Of a stretch of 6,205 nucleotides of DNA, positions 1-6,105 are shown one piece after another (positions within the stretch are counted from its first letter, which is position 1; each line of letters starts with the position of its first letter). The stretch is from Granulicatella adiacens (GTDB taxonomy: Bacteria; Bacillota; Bacilli; Lactobacillales; Aerococcaceae): positions 1 to 6,205 of the forward strand of contig JAGZLX010000081.1 of NCBI GenBank assembly GCA_018364485.1. The letters run 5' to 3'. Made by a program: the position numbers and the translations under genes. Below the pieces are notes generated by a model, which saw only the letters and a program-made list of their open reading frames with translations, did not search any database and had not been told where the DNA came from.

Positions 1-347
1 TCGTTTCTAATGCCGTTGCACCAGTCGCAAACGTGGCAAGCCCAGTAGAAGCTGCACCAGTGAGTTCCGCGCCTTCTGCTGAAGCTCAAGAAGCTCCACA
101 AGTAGCAACAGATGCAAAATACATTACAAGCCCAATCGTTGGGGTGGTTTACTTACAATCTTCACCAGACGCAGATCCATTTGTACAAGTGGGTAAACAA
201 ATCACTTCAAACGACACTGTATGTATTATCGAAGCAATGAAAATCATGAACGAAATTAAGAGCGACTTCAATGGTGAAGTTGTGGAAGTCCTAGTAGAAA
301 ACGGCCAAATGGTTGATTTCGGACAAAAACTATTTGCGATTCGCTAA
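1..347 (+). CDS. accB: Biotin carboxyl carrier protein of acetyl-CoA carboxylase, 5'-truncated by window edge
   Basis: Carries the biotin that AccC carboxylates and AccA/AccD use to make malonyl-CoA in the cytoplasm. The frame is open to the left edge (first whole codon at 3), so 114 C-terminal residues are visible; the GTG at 33 lies inside the frame and is not the start. The visible part begins with an Ala/Pro/Val-rich flexible linker (about 40 residues), then a biotinyl domain. It has the SSPDADPFVQVG 'thumb' insertion typical of acetyl-CoA carboxylase carriers rather than other biotinyl domains. The biotinylation motif is EAMKIMNEI, with the modified lysine codon at 240-242. The C-terminal VENGQMVDFGQKLFAI strand ends the fold normally. 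A gap of 24 nt leads to fabZ, in the usual lactic-acid-bacterial fab operon order, so fabF is expected just upstream (inference). Confidence 0.97.
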   Translation, partial: VSNAVAPVANVASPVEAAPVSSAPSAEAQEAPQVATDAKYITSPIVGVVYLQSSPDADPFVQVGKQITSNDTVCIIEAMKIMNEIKSDFNGEVVEVLVENGQMVDFGQKLFAIR

Positions 348-371
348 ACCCAATTTTAGGAGGAAATTAAG

Positions 372-803
372 ATGAACATTATGACTGTAACTGACGTAGC
401 TGAGTTAATCCCTAACCGTTACCCAATTTTATTTATTGACCGTGTAGATGAATTAGTACCAGGTGAGCACGTTGTGGCACGTAAAAACGTGACATTTAAC
501 GAAAGCTTCTTCCAAGGACATTTCCCTGGTGAACCTGTAATGCCTGGTGTGTTAATCGTTGAAGCATTAGCACAAGCAGGTTCAATTCCATTATTGAAAT
601 TAGATTCTTTCAAAGGAAAAACAGCTTACTTAGGCGGATTAAACAATGTTAAATTCCGTCAAAAAGTAACTCCAGGAGATGTATTAACACTTCAAGTGGA
701 TATCGTGAAATTAAAAGAATATGCAGGAATCGGTAAAGGCGTTGCTTATGTCGATGGTAAGAAAGTCGCAGAAGCTGAATTAACCTTTATTATTGGACGT
801 TAA
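372..803 (+). CDS. fabZ: (3R)-hydroxyacyl-[acyl-carrier-protein] dehydratase FabZ
   Basis: Dehydrates 3-hydroxyacyl-ACP to trans-2-enoyl-ACP in fatty-acid elongation. The 143-residue hot-dog fold protein has the family length. The N-terminal block IPNRYPILFIDRVDEL (about 13-28) and the active-site block GHFPGEPVMPGVLIVEALAQ are both present, with the catalytic His50 and Glu64. The start at 372 is favoured by AGGAGG (358-363) with an 8-nt spacer; the ATG at 381 is a less well spaced alternative. The gene lies between accB and accC and is clearly part of the same operon. Some enterococci have a bifunctional isomerase paralogue, FabN, of the same fold; the position inside the acc cluster favours plain FabZ, but sequence alone does not exclude isomerase activity. 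Confidence 0.96.
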   Translation: MNIMTVTDVAELIPNRYPILFIDRVDELVPGEHVVARKNVTFNESFFQGHFPGEPVMPGVLIVEALAQAGSIPLLKLDSFKGKTAYLGGLNNVKFRQKVTPGDVLTLQVDIVKLKEYAGIGKGVAYVDGKKVAEAELTFIIGR

Positions 804-807
804 GCCT

Positions 808-2178
808 ATGTTTAATAGAGTACTAATCGCAAACCGTGGAGAGATTGCTTGCCGTATTATTCGTGCTTGTCGCGAGTTAGGAATTGAATCGGTAGCCGTC
901 TATTCCCAAGCGGATAAAGATGCTCTTCATGTACAATTAGCTGACCATGCCGTTTGTATCGGACCTGCTGCTTCAAAAGATTCTTACTTAAAAGTTGAAA
1001 ATATTTTGAGCGCAGCTGTTATAACAGGCGCACAAGCGATTCACCCTGGATTTGGATTCTTATCGGAGAATGCCAAATTTGCCAAAATGTGTGCGGAATG
1101 CAATATCACTTTCATTGGGCCTTCAAGCGAAGTGATTTCTCAAATGGGGGATAAAGCAGAAGCACGTAAGCAAATGATTGCGGCAAACGTACCGGTAATT
1201 CCTGGTAGTGATGATGTCGTTGCAACTGTTGAAGAAGGAATTGAACTTGCAAAGCGTATCGGCTTCCCGCTCTTAATTAAGGCGGTTGCTGGTGGTGGTG
1301 GTAAAGGGATTCGTCGTGTTGAAACAGTTGAAGAATTTGAACATCAATTTGTGACAGCTCGCCAAGAAGCCTTACAAGCCTTCGGAAATGCCGATGTGTA
1401 CATGGAACGGATTATCTATCCAGCCAAACATATTGAAATTCAAATTTTAGCCGACCAACATGGAAATGTGGTTCACCTAGGAGAGCGTGACTGTTCACTT
1501 CAACGTAAAAATCAAAAGATTATCGAAGAAGCGCCAAGTCCATCTCTTTCTTCTCAACTCAGAAGAGAAATGGGGGAAGCAGCTGTTCGTGCTGCTAAAG
1601 CAGTCGGCTATCAAAACGCAGGAACGATTGAGTTTCTTGTGGATGAAGAAAAACATTTCTATTTCATGGAAATGAACACGCGTATTCAAGTAGAACATCC
1701 GATTACGGAAATGATTACGAATGTGGATCTTGTGCAACAACAAATTAAAATTGCTGCAGGAGAAGAGTTGCCATTTACGCAAGAGGATATTACTTTCGAA
1801 GGTCATGCGATTGAATGTCGTTTAAACGCTGAAAATCCATTTGAAGGCTTCCGTCCTTCTCCAGGGAAAGTAACGTTCTTACACCAACCTGTTGGCGGTA
1901 TGGGCGTTCGTATTGAATCCGCATTGTATACAGGGTATAAAATCCCACCATTCTACGATTCAATGTTAACGAAACTAATTGCGCACGGTAAAACACGTGA
2001 AGAAGCGATTCTTCGCATGAAACGTATGCTTTTTGAACTTGTAGTAGAAGGCGTGGATACCAACCAAGAATTCGTTGAAGACTTATTAGATTCACCAGCA
2101 TTTAGACGTGGGGACTATACAACTGCGTATGTTGAAACTGAATTTTTGAAACACTGGAATCAACCAAAAGAGAAATAG
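808..2178 (+). CDS. accC: Biotin carboxylase subunit of acetyl-CoA carboxylase
   Basis: ATP-grasp enzyme that carboxylates biotin on AccB using ATP and bicarbonate. The 456-residue protein has the usual length and runs: N-terminal domain (MFNRVLIANRGEIACRI), ATP-grasp domain with Lys116, Lys158 and the glycine-rich AGGGGKG loop (161-167), and a C-terminal domain. Catalytic and metal residues are present: Lys237 in QRKNQK, Glu275, Glu288, the NTRIQVEHP segment with Arg292 and Glu296, and Arg338 in ECRLNAENP. The start is ATG 808, giving the canonical MFNRV N-terminus; an in-frame TTG at 793 would add five residues inside fabZ. It lies 4 nt after the fabZ stop with only a weak GGA (795-797) upstream, so translation probably depends on coupling to fabZ. 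Confidence 0.98.
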   Translation: MFNRVLIANRGEIACRIIRACRELGIESVAVYSQADKDALHVQLADHAVCIGPAASKDSYLKVENILSAAVITGAQAIHPGFGFLSENAKFAKMCAECNITFIGPSSEVISQMGDKAEARKQMIAANVPVIPGSDDVVATVEEGIELAKRIGFPLLIKAVAGGGGKGIRRVETVEEFEHQFVTARQEALQAFGNADVYMERIIYPAKHIEIQILADQHGNVVHLGERDCSLQRKNQKIIEEAPSPSLSSQLRREMGEAAVRAAKAVGYQNAGTIEFLVDEEKHFYFMEMNTRIQVEHPITEMITNVDLVQQQIKIAAGEELPFTQEDITFEGHAIECRLNAENPFEGFRPSPGKVTFLHQPVGGMGVRIESALYTGYKIPPFYDSMLTKLIAHGKTREEAILRMKRMLFELVVEGVDTNQEFVEDLLDSPAFRRGDYTTAYVETEFLKHWNQPKEK

Positions 2179-2190
2179 AATGATTTAGTA

Positions 2191-2198
2191 AAGGAGTG
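2191..2198 (+). promoter_or_regulatory. Ribosome binding site of accD
   Basis: AAGGAGTG lies just before ATG 2204, with seven bases between GGAG and the start. It is a strong site in a 25-nt gap after accC and fixes the accD start. Confidence 0.85.
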
Positions 2199-2203
2199 AT
2201 TAG

Positions 2204-3064
2204 ATGGGTCTGTTTAGAAAACGGTCGTATATCACTATTAATCGTACCAAAGTAGACTTATCTGAACAGTCTGAGTTACCTACAGTTCCGGATGGGAAAT
2301 GGGTGAAATGTCCTTCTTGTGACAAGATTGTCTACAAAGAGGATTTAGGATCCTTAAAAGTTTGTCCGCACTGTGATGCTCATTTTAGAATTAATGCGGC
2401 CGAACGATTGGCCATTACGGTAGATACTTTCCAAGAACTCTTTGAGGATGAAAAACCAAAAGTGGATGTAGCCTTTCCTGGGTACGAAGCGAAATTGGAG
2501 AAAGCCTCAAAAGTAGCCAAAGAAAATGAAGCTGTAACAGTCGGTGTAGCAACGATTGGTGAAGAATCCTTTATTTGCTGCGTCATGAACTCATTCTTCA
2601 TGATGGGGTCAATGGGACAAGTCGTTGGTGAGAAAATCACGAAAGCTTTCCAAGAAGGAATCAAACGCCAATTGCCAGTTGTGATTTTTACCGCTTCAGG
2701 TGGTGCCAGAATGCAAGAAGGAATCTTTTCTCTCATGCAAATGGCGAAAATCTCAGGAGCTGTGGAAGAACACCATCAAGCTGGATTATTCTATTTAACA
2801 GTATTGACGGATCCAACAACAGGAGGCGTCACTGCAAGCTTTGCAATGCAAGGCGACATTATTTTAGCAGAACCAAAAGCTATTGTTGGATTTGCTGGAA
2901 AACGTGTTGTGGAACAAACCATGAACCAAAAACTTCCAGATGATTTCCAACAAGCAGAAACCGTTCTGGAACAAGGGTTTATCGATGCGGTGGTTCACCG
3001 TAAGGAAATGAAGAAGATGATTCATCGTCTACTTGTCCTTCATAGAAAGGAGTCGAATGCATGA
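2204..3064 (+). CDS. accD: Acetyl-CoA carboxylase carboxyltransferase beta subunit (zinc-finger subunit)
   Basis: Pairs with AccA to move the carboxyl group from carboxybiotin to acetyl-CoA. The 286-residue protein starts with a basic stretch, then a four-cysteine zinc ribbon (Cys36, Cys39, Cys54, Cys57), then a crotonase-like carboxyltransferase domain. Recognisable blocks are MMGSMGQVVGEKI (133-145), SGGARMQEG (165-173), TTGGVTASFA (205-214) and GFAGKRVVEQ (229-238); the glycine-rich turns form the oxyanion-hole region in this family. The end overlaps the accA start by four bases (ATGA), so the two subunits are translationally coupled, which fits their equal stoichiometry in the complex. 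No residue expected for function looks lost. Confidence 0.97.
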   Translation: MGLFRKRSYITINRTKVDLSEQSELPTVPDGKWVKCPSCDKIVYKEDLGSLKVCPHCDAHFRINAAERLAITVDTFQELFEDEKPKVDVAFPGYEAKLEKASKVAKENEAVTVGVATIGEESFICCVMNSFFMMGSMGQVVGEKITKAFQEGIKRQLPVVIFTASGGARMQEGIFSLMQMAKISGAVEEHHQAGLFYLTVLTDPTTGGVTASFAMQGDIILAEPKAIVGFAGKRVVEQTMNQKLPDDFQQAETVLEQGFIDAVVHRKEMKKMIHRLLVLHRKESNA

Positions 3065-3828
3065 AACCAATGAAAATTGTTTCGTTGGCGCGTGATGTGA
3101 AACGTCCAACGACAAAAGAATGGATTAACGCCGTATTTGACGACTTTATTGAATTGCATGGGGACCGTTACTACGCCGATGATAAAGCTCTTGTAGGCGG
3201 GATTGCGACATTGAACGGCAAACCTGTTACGGTGATTGGGATGGAGAAGGGGCATACGCTTCAAGAAAACTTGAAGACAAACTTCGGTCAAGTCCATCCA
3301 GAAGGATACCGTAAGAGTGCACGTTTGATGAAACAAGCTGAGAAATTTAACCATCCAGTTGTAACATTTATTAATACGGCTGGTGCTTTCTGCGGGGCAA
3401 CTGCGGAAGAACGTGGAATCGGTGAAGCCATTGCGGATAATCTTCGTATTATGAGCCACTTGAAAGTGCCAATCATAGCTATCCTATGCGGGGAAGGCGG
3501 AAGTGGTGGAGCATTAGCGCTTGCCGTTGCCAATGAAGTTTGGATGATGGAATATGCGATGTATTCAATTCTTTCTCCAGAAGGATTTGCATCGATTTTG
3601 TGGAAGGACGGTTCAAAAGCCAGTCAAGCTGCTGAACTCATGAAATTTACAAGTAATGATTTGTTGGCGCAAAAGATTGTTGACCGCATTATTCCAGAAA
3701 AGAAAAAGACAAATGAAGAGATTGCTTTGGATATGAGAGAACAATTAGAAGTTCAATTAAATGAGTGGTCATTGAAATCGAAAGAAGAAATTGTAAGCCA
3801 ACGTTTAGAGCGATTTAATCAATATTAG
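3061..3828 (+). CDS. accA: Acetyl-CoA carboxylase carboxyltransferase alpha subunit, short form
   Basis: Partner of AccD in the carboxyltransferase half-reaction. At 255 residues it is shorter than the roughly 320-residue enterobacterial protein; the missing part is the N-terminal helical region, as is usual in Lactobacillales. Motifs seen are ELHGDRYYADD (31-41), FINTAGAFCGATAEERGIGE (103-122), the oxyanion-hole loop GEGGSGGALALAVA (144-157) and ILSPEGFASILWKD (170-183). The segment reads TAGAFCG where many homologues have TPGAYPG, a variation I believe is tolerated in lactic acid bacteria. AAAGGAG (3046-3052) lies eight bases before ATG 3061, inside accD. It is the last gene of the operon, since a strong terminator follows within 21 nt. 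Confidence 0.97.
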   Translation: MKPMKIVSLARDVKRPTTKEWINAVFDDFIELHGDRYYADDKALVGGIATLNGKPVTVIGMEKGHTLQENLKTNFGQVHPEGYRKSARLMKQAEKFNHPVVTFINTAGAFCGATAEERGIGEAIADNLRIMSHLKVPIIAILCGEGGSGGALALAVANEVWMMEYAMYSILSPEGFASILWKDGSKASQAAELMKFTSNDLLAQKIVDRIIPEKKKTNEEIALDMREQLEVQLNEWSLKSKEEIVSQRLERFNQY

Positions 3829-3848
3829 AATTTAATGAAAATTCCAAG

Positions 3849-3878
3849 GAGCCTGACTTTTTTGTTAGGCTCTTTTTT
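3849..3878 (+). terminator. Rho-independent terminator of the fab/acc operon
   Basis: The arms 3849-3857 (GAGCCTGAC) and 3864-3872 (GTTAGGCTC) form a nine-base-pair stem with one G-T wobble and a six-T loop. A six-T tract (3873-3878) follows directly, and AAG before the left arm can extend the stem into the T tract. It ends the acc transcript 21 nt after the accA stop. Confidence 0.93.
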
Positions 3879-3886
3879 GTTATACT
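3878..3886 (+). promoter_or_regulatory. Extended -10 promoter of pepP, overlapping the terminator tail
   Basis: TG-T-TATACT is an extended -10 element (TG at 3878-3879, hexamer 3881-3886). The region 17 bp upstream (3858-3863) is the all-T terminator loop, so the -35 is poor and the TG extension probably compensates. Transcription would start near 3893, leaving a leader of about 26 nt before pepP. Confidence 0.6.
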
Positions 3887-3918
3887 GGAGTTACCATTTT
3901 CATTGGAGGGAACAAAAT

Positions 3919-4980
3919 ATGACACGTTTAGAAAAAGTAAGAAATTCCATGAAAGAACAAGAAATTGATGGATTGATTGTATATAGCCCATACAATTTAC
4001 GTTATTTAGCACACTTTACAGGAACAACAGGGTTTGCATTAATTACATTGACAGATGCTTATTTTGTAACAGATGCTCGTTACACACAACAAGCACAACA
4101 ACAAGCAAAAGGATTCCATGTGATTGAACATAAGACAGGTTGGGTTCCAGCATTTGAAAAAATCATTCGCGAAAATGACTTGAAGTTTGTTGGTTTTGAA
4201 GCAGATCATGTTTCAGTTTCACAATTAGAAATCTTCGAAGATGCGTTTGATACAGCATTAATTCCAACACAAAACATTGTAGAGAAAATTCGTGAAGTCA
4301 AAGATGAAGGTGAAATCCAAACAATCCGTGAAGCTTGCCGTATCTCAGATGCTGCATTCCTACACATTTTAGATTTCATCAAACCAGGTGTAACTGAAAT
4401 CCAAGTGGCAAATGAATTAGACTTCTATATGCGCGGCCTTGGTGCAACTGGAGTTTCATTTGATACAATCGTTGCTAGTGGAGTTCGTTCTTCAATGCCT
4501 CACGGTGTTGCGAGTGCAAAAGTGATTGAAACTGGAGATCTAGTAACGCTTGACTTTGGTTGCTACTACAATGGTTATGTATCTGATATGACTAGAACAA
4601 TCGCTGTTGGTGAACCAATTGACCAATTAAAAGAAATTCACGATGTTGTCCTGCAAGCTCAATTAAAAGTTAGTGAAGCAGCTGGTCCAGGTAAAACAGG
4701 GGTAGAATTAGACAAGATTGCTCGTGATTACATTGCTAGCCGTGGTTATGGCGAATACTTCACTCACTCTACAGGACATGGTATCGGTCTTGAAATTCAC
4801 GAAGCACCAAACGTTTCTCGTATTGCGACACAAGCATTTGTACCAGGTAACGTCATTACAAATGAACCAGGAATTTACCTTCCAGGAGTTGGTGGAGTAC
4901 GTATCGAAGACGACATTATTATCAATGAAACTGGCGGCGAAGTCATTCAAAAAGTTCCTCGTGAACTCATTATTCTCTAA
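3919..4980 (+). CDS. pepP: M24-family Xaa-Pro aminopeptidase/dipeptidase
   Basis: Cytoplasmic metallopeptidase that acts on peptides with proline in second position; annotations vary between Xaa-Pro aminopeptidase and dipeptidase (PepQ-like). The 353-residue protein has a creatinase N-domain (about 1-125) and a pita-bread catalytic domain. All five metal ligands are visible: Asp212 (LDFG), Asp223 (SDMTRT), His287 (STGHGIG), Glu316 (TNEPGIY) and Glu330 (VRIEDD). His195 (MPHG) and His294 are the usual accessory residues. The start at 3919 has GGAGGG (3905-3910) with an 8-nt spacer. An in-frame ATG at 3835 would add 28 residues translated through the terminator and promoter, so I reject it. The neighbouring Asp23-family gene and nusB match the common Firmicutes cluster, but efp, often next, is missing. 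Confidence 0.94.
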   Translation: MTRLEKVRNSMKEQEIDGLIVYSPYNLRYLAHFTGTTGFALITLTDAYFVTDARYTQQAQQQAKGFHVIEHKTGWVPAFEKIIRENDLKFVGFEADHVSVSQLEIFEDAFDTALIPTQNIVEKIREVKDEGEIQTIREACRISDAAFLHILDFIKPGVTEIQVANELDFYMRGLGATGVSFDTIVASGVRSSMPHGVASAKVIETGDLVTLDFGCYYNGYVSDMTRTIAVGEPIDQLKEIHDVVLQAQLKVSEAAGPGKTGVELDKIARDYIASRGYGEYFTHSTGHGIGLEIHEAPNVSRIATQAFVPGNVITNEPGIYLPGVGGVRIEDDIIINETGGEVIQKVPRELIIL

Positions 4981-4992
4981 AATAGACGGTAG

Positions 4993-5021
4993 TTGTGAGA
5001 ATAGCTGTTTCATGGTAAACT
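4993..5021 (+). promoter_or_regulatory. Promoter for the Asp23-family gene and nusB
   Basis: TTGTGA (4993-4998) and TAAACT (5016-5021) are separated by exactly 17 bp, and TG at 5013-5014 makes the -10 extended. Start would be near 5028, giving a leader of about 50 nt. No terminator is visible between pepP and this promoter, so read-through from pepP is also likely. Confidence 0.65.
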
Positions 5022-5067
5022 AAATGAGAATTGGAAAAACTTTTTATGAGTAATTTTCTATCAAACA

Positions 5068-5073
5068 GGGAGG
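5068..5073 (+). promoter_or_regulatory. Ribosome binding site of the Asp23-family gene
   Basis: GGGAGG with a seven-base spacer before ATG 5081; it fixes that start. Confidence 0.85.
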
Positions 5074-5080
5074 TTACAAA

Positions 5081-5470
5081 ATGGAACAAATCAAAAAATA
5101 TTCTAAAGATCAAGAACTAGGTGCAATCGAAATTGCTCCTGAAGTTATCGAAAGCATTGCAGGGATTGTAGCTGCGCAAGTGGAAGGCTTCTATCCAGTT
5201 CCTGGATTTTTAAACACTATTTTTGGTGGAAAACAATTATCTAAAGGGGCTTATTTAACAGAAGAAAACGGATCATTCGTAATTGATATTTACGGAAATG
5301 TAGATTACGGTGTTTCAATTCCAAAAACAGCTCTAGTGTTGCAAAATAAAATTAAAGAACAATTATTATTCAGCTGTGAATTAGTCATTTCACAAGTGAA
5401 TGTTCACGTTCAAGAAATTTTACCAGTGCATCACGAAGATGCAGAATTATTTGAATTGGGGGATGAATAG
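5081..5470 (+). CDS. Asp23/Gls24-family protein (YqhY-like, DUF322)
   Basis: A 129-residue soluble protein of the Asp23/DUF322 family. The N-terminal block GAIEIAPEVIESIAGIVAAQ (14-33) and the later IDIYGNVDYGVSIPKTA (68-84) with VNVHVQEILP (106-115) are the family hallmarks. The tail is acidic (EDAELFELGDE). No signal peptide or membrane segment is seen. Its place directly before nusB is that of yqhY in Bacillus subtilis. In that species YqhY is linked to acetyl-CoA carboxylase: strains lacking it gain mutations in acc genes. The acc genes lie just upstream here, so a role in tuning that enzyme is plausible, though this is inference. Other family members are alkaline-shock or envelope-stress proteins. 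Its stop overlaps the nusB start by one base. Confidence 0.92.
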   Translation: MEQIKKYSKDQELGAIEIAPEVIESIAGIVAAQVEGFYPVPGFLNTIFGGKQLSKGAYLTEENGSFVIDIYGNVDYGVSIPKTALVLQNKIKEQLLFSCELVISQVNVHVQEILPVHHEDAELFELGDE

Positions 5471-5931
5471 TGAGTCGTAAACCATTAAAAAGACGAGCAC
5501 TACGAGTATTGGCCATTCAAGCTTTATACCAACTAGATGTGTCGCCTGAAATGCACATTGTAGATGCGCTTAGTCTTGCGTTGGAATGCTCAGAAGATTC
5601 ACCTTATTCTATCGAAGCAATTACGGAAGAAGAGTTACTTAACGAAGTTCCAGAGATTGCATACAGCATAGCATTAGTGCGAGGAGTTCAAAATAATGTC
5701 GAGAAAATCGACGCGTTAATCGAAAAGTACTTAAAAGGATGGAAGCTAAACCGTATTGTCCGTTTAGACTTAATCATCATGCGAGTGGCTATTTTCGAAA
5801 TGACTTCTCCAGAATTAGAAGTTCCACAAACTGTAGCGTTAAACGAAGCAATTGAAATCGCAAAAACTTACAGTGACGAAAAATCAGCGAAATTTATTAA
5901 TGGTATCTTATCAAACTTAGTAAACGGGTAA
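5470..5931 (+). CDS. nusB: Transcription antitermination factor NusB
   Basis: All-helical RNA-binding protein that, with NusE (ribosomal protein S10), binds boxA in rRNA leaders and promotes antitermination. The 153-residue protein has the expected basic N-terminus with ALRVLAIQALYQLD (10-23) and the C-terminal family block VPQTVALNEAIEIAKTYSDE (118-137) followed by KSAKFINGILSNL (138-150). The start is GTG 5470, whose first base is the last base of the preceding TAG stop. The GGGGGA at 5458-5463 lies inside the upstream gene with a six-base spacer, so the two genes are translationally coupled. A terminator follows 14 nt after the stop, so this is the end of the operon. In many Firmicutes folD or xseA follows nusB; here neither is visible before the edge. 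Confidence 0.96.
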   Translation: MSRKPLKRRALRVLAIQALYQLDVSPEMHIVDALSLALECSEDSPYSIEAITEEELLNEVPEIAYSIALVRGVQNNVEKIDALIEKYLKGWKLNRIVRLDLIIMRVAIFEMTSPELEVPQTVALNEAIEIAKTYSDEKSAKFINGILSNLVNG

Positions 5932-5945
5932 GATTCTACTACACG

Positions 5946-5979
5946 AAGAGTCTGAAGCAACAGTTTCAGACTCTTTTTT
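5946..5979 (+). terminator. Rho-independent terminator of nusB
   Basis: The arms 5946-5956 (AAGAGTCTGAA) and 5965-5975 (TTCAGACTCTT) pair perfectly around an eight-base loop, and the T tract runs to 5979. The core GAGTCTGAA/TTCAGACTC is nine base pairs. It separates nusB from the repeat array that begins at 5984. Confidence 0.93.
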
Positions 5980-5983
5980 AAAA

Positions 5984-6105
5984 CAGGATGTGAGTCTTCG
6001 CGGTTAGAAATCGACCACTGGACCAAACCAACGCAAGCATCGTTAAAAACGATGTGCGTATGGTTTGGGAAGTGGACGCGATTTCTGCGAAGACGAACTC
6101 AACTT
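5984..6105 (+). repeat. Tandem unit 1 (complete, 122 nt)
   Basis: Stems, outside to inside: P0 5994-6001 with 6087-6094 (GTCTTCGC/GCGAAGAC); P1 6006-6013 with 6079-6086 (AGAAATCG/CGATTTCT); P2 6016-6019 with 6071-6074 (CACT/AGTG); P3 6023-6030 with 6061-6068 (CCAAACCA/TGGTTTGG); P4 6031-6035 with 6055-6059 (ACGCA/TGCGT); P5 6038-6044 with 6048-6054 (CATCGTT/AACGATG). The loop is AAA. A four-base bulge GGTT (6002-6005) sits between P0 and P1, GGA faces GA between P2 and P3, AG precedes P5, and a single A (6060) bulges between P4 and P3. GAACTCAACTT (6095-6105) links to unit 2. GC is 59 of 122. Confidence 0.88.

Noticed and set aside
33..35. GTG at 33 as the accB start
   Set aside because: The frame is open to the left edge and the preceding codons continue the same Ala/Pro/Val-rich linker.
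1495..2101. Minus-strand open frames opposite accC
   Set aside because: They have no family features and no ribosome binding sites, and they mirror a strongly conserved gene on the other strand.
3835..3918. N-terminal extension of pepP by 28 residues from ATG 3835, looking like a hydrophobic leader
   Set aside because: It is translated through the acc terminator and the pepP promoter; the poly-T stretches create the hydrophobic residues. ATG 3919 has a good ribosome binding site and gives the family N-terminus.
5001..5011. ATAGCTGTTTC matches a short piece of lacZ-alpha cloning-vector sequence
   Set aside because: Only 11 bases agree and the flanks differ, so chance is more likely than vector contamination.
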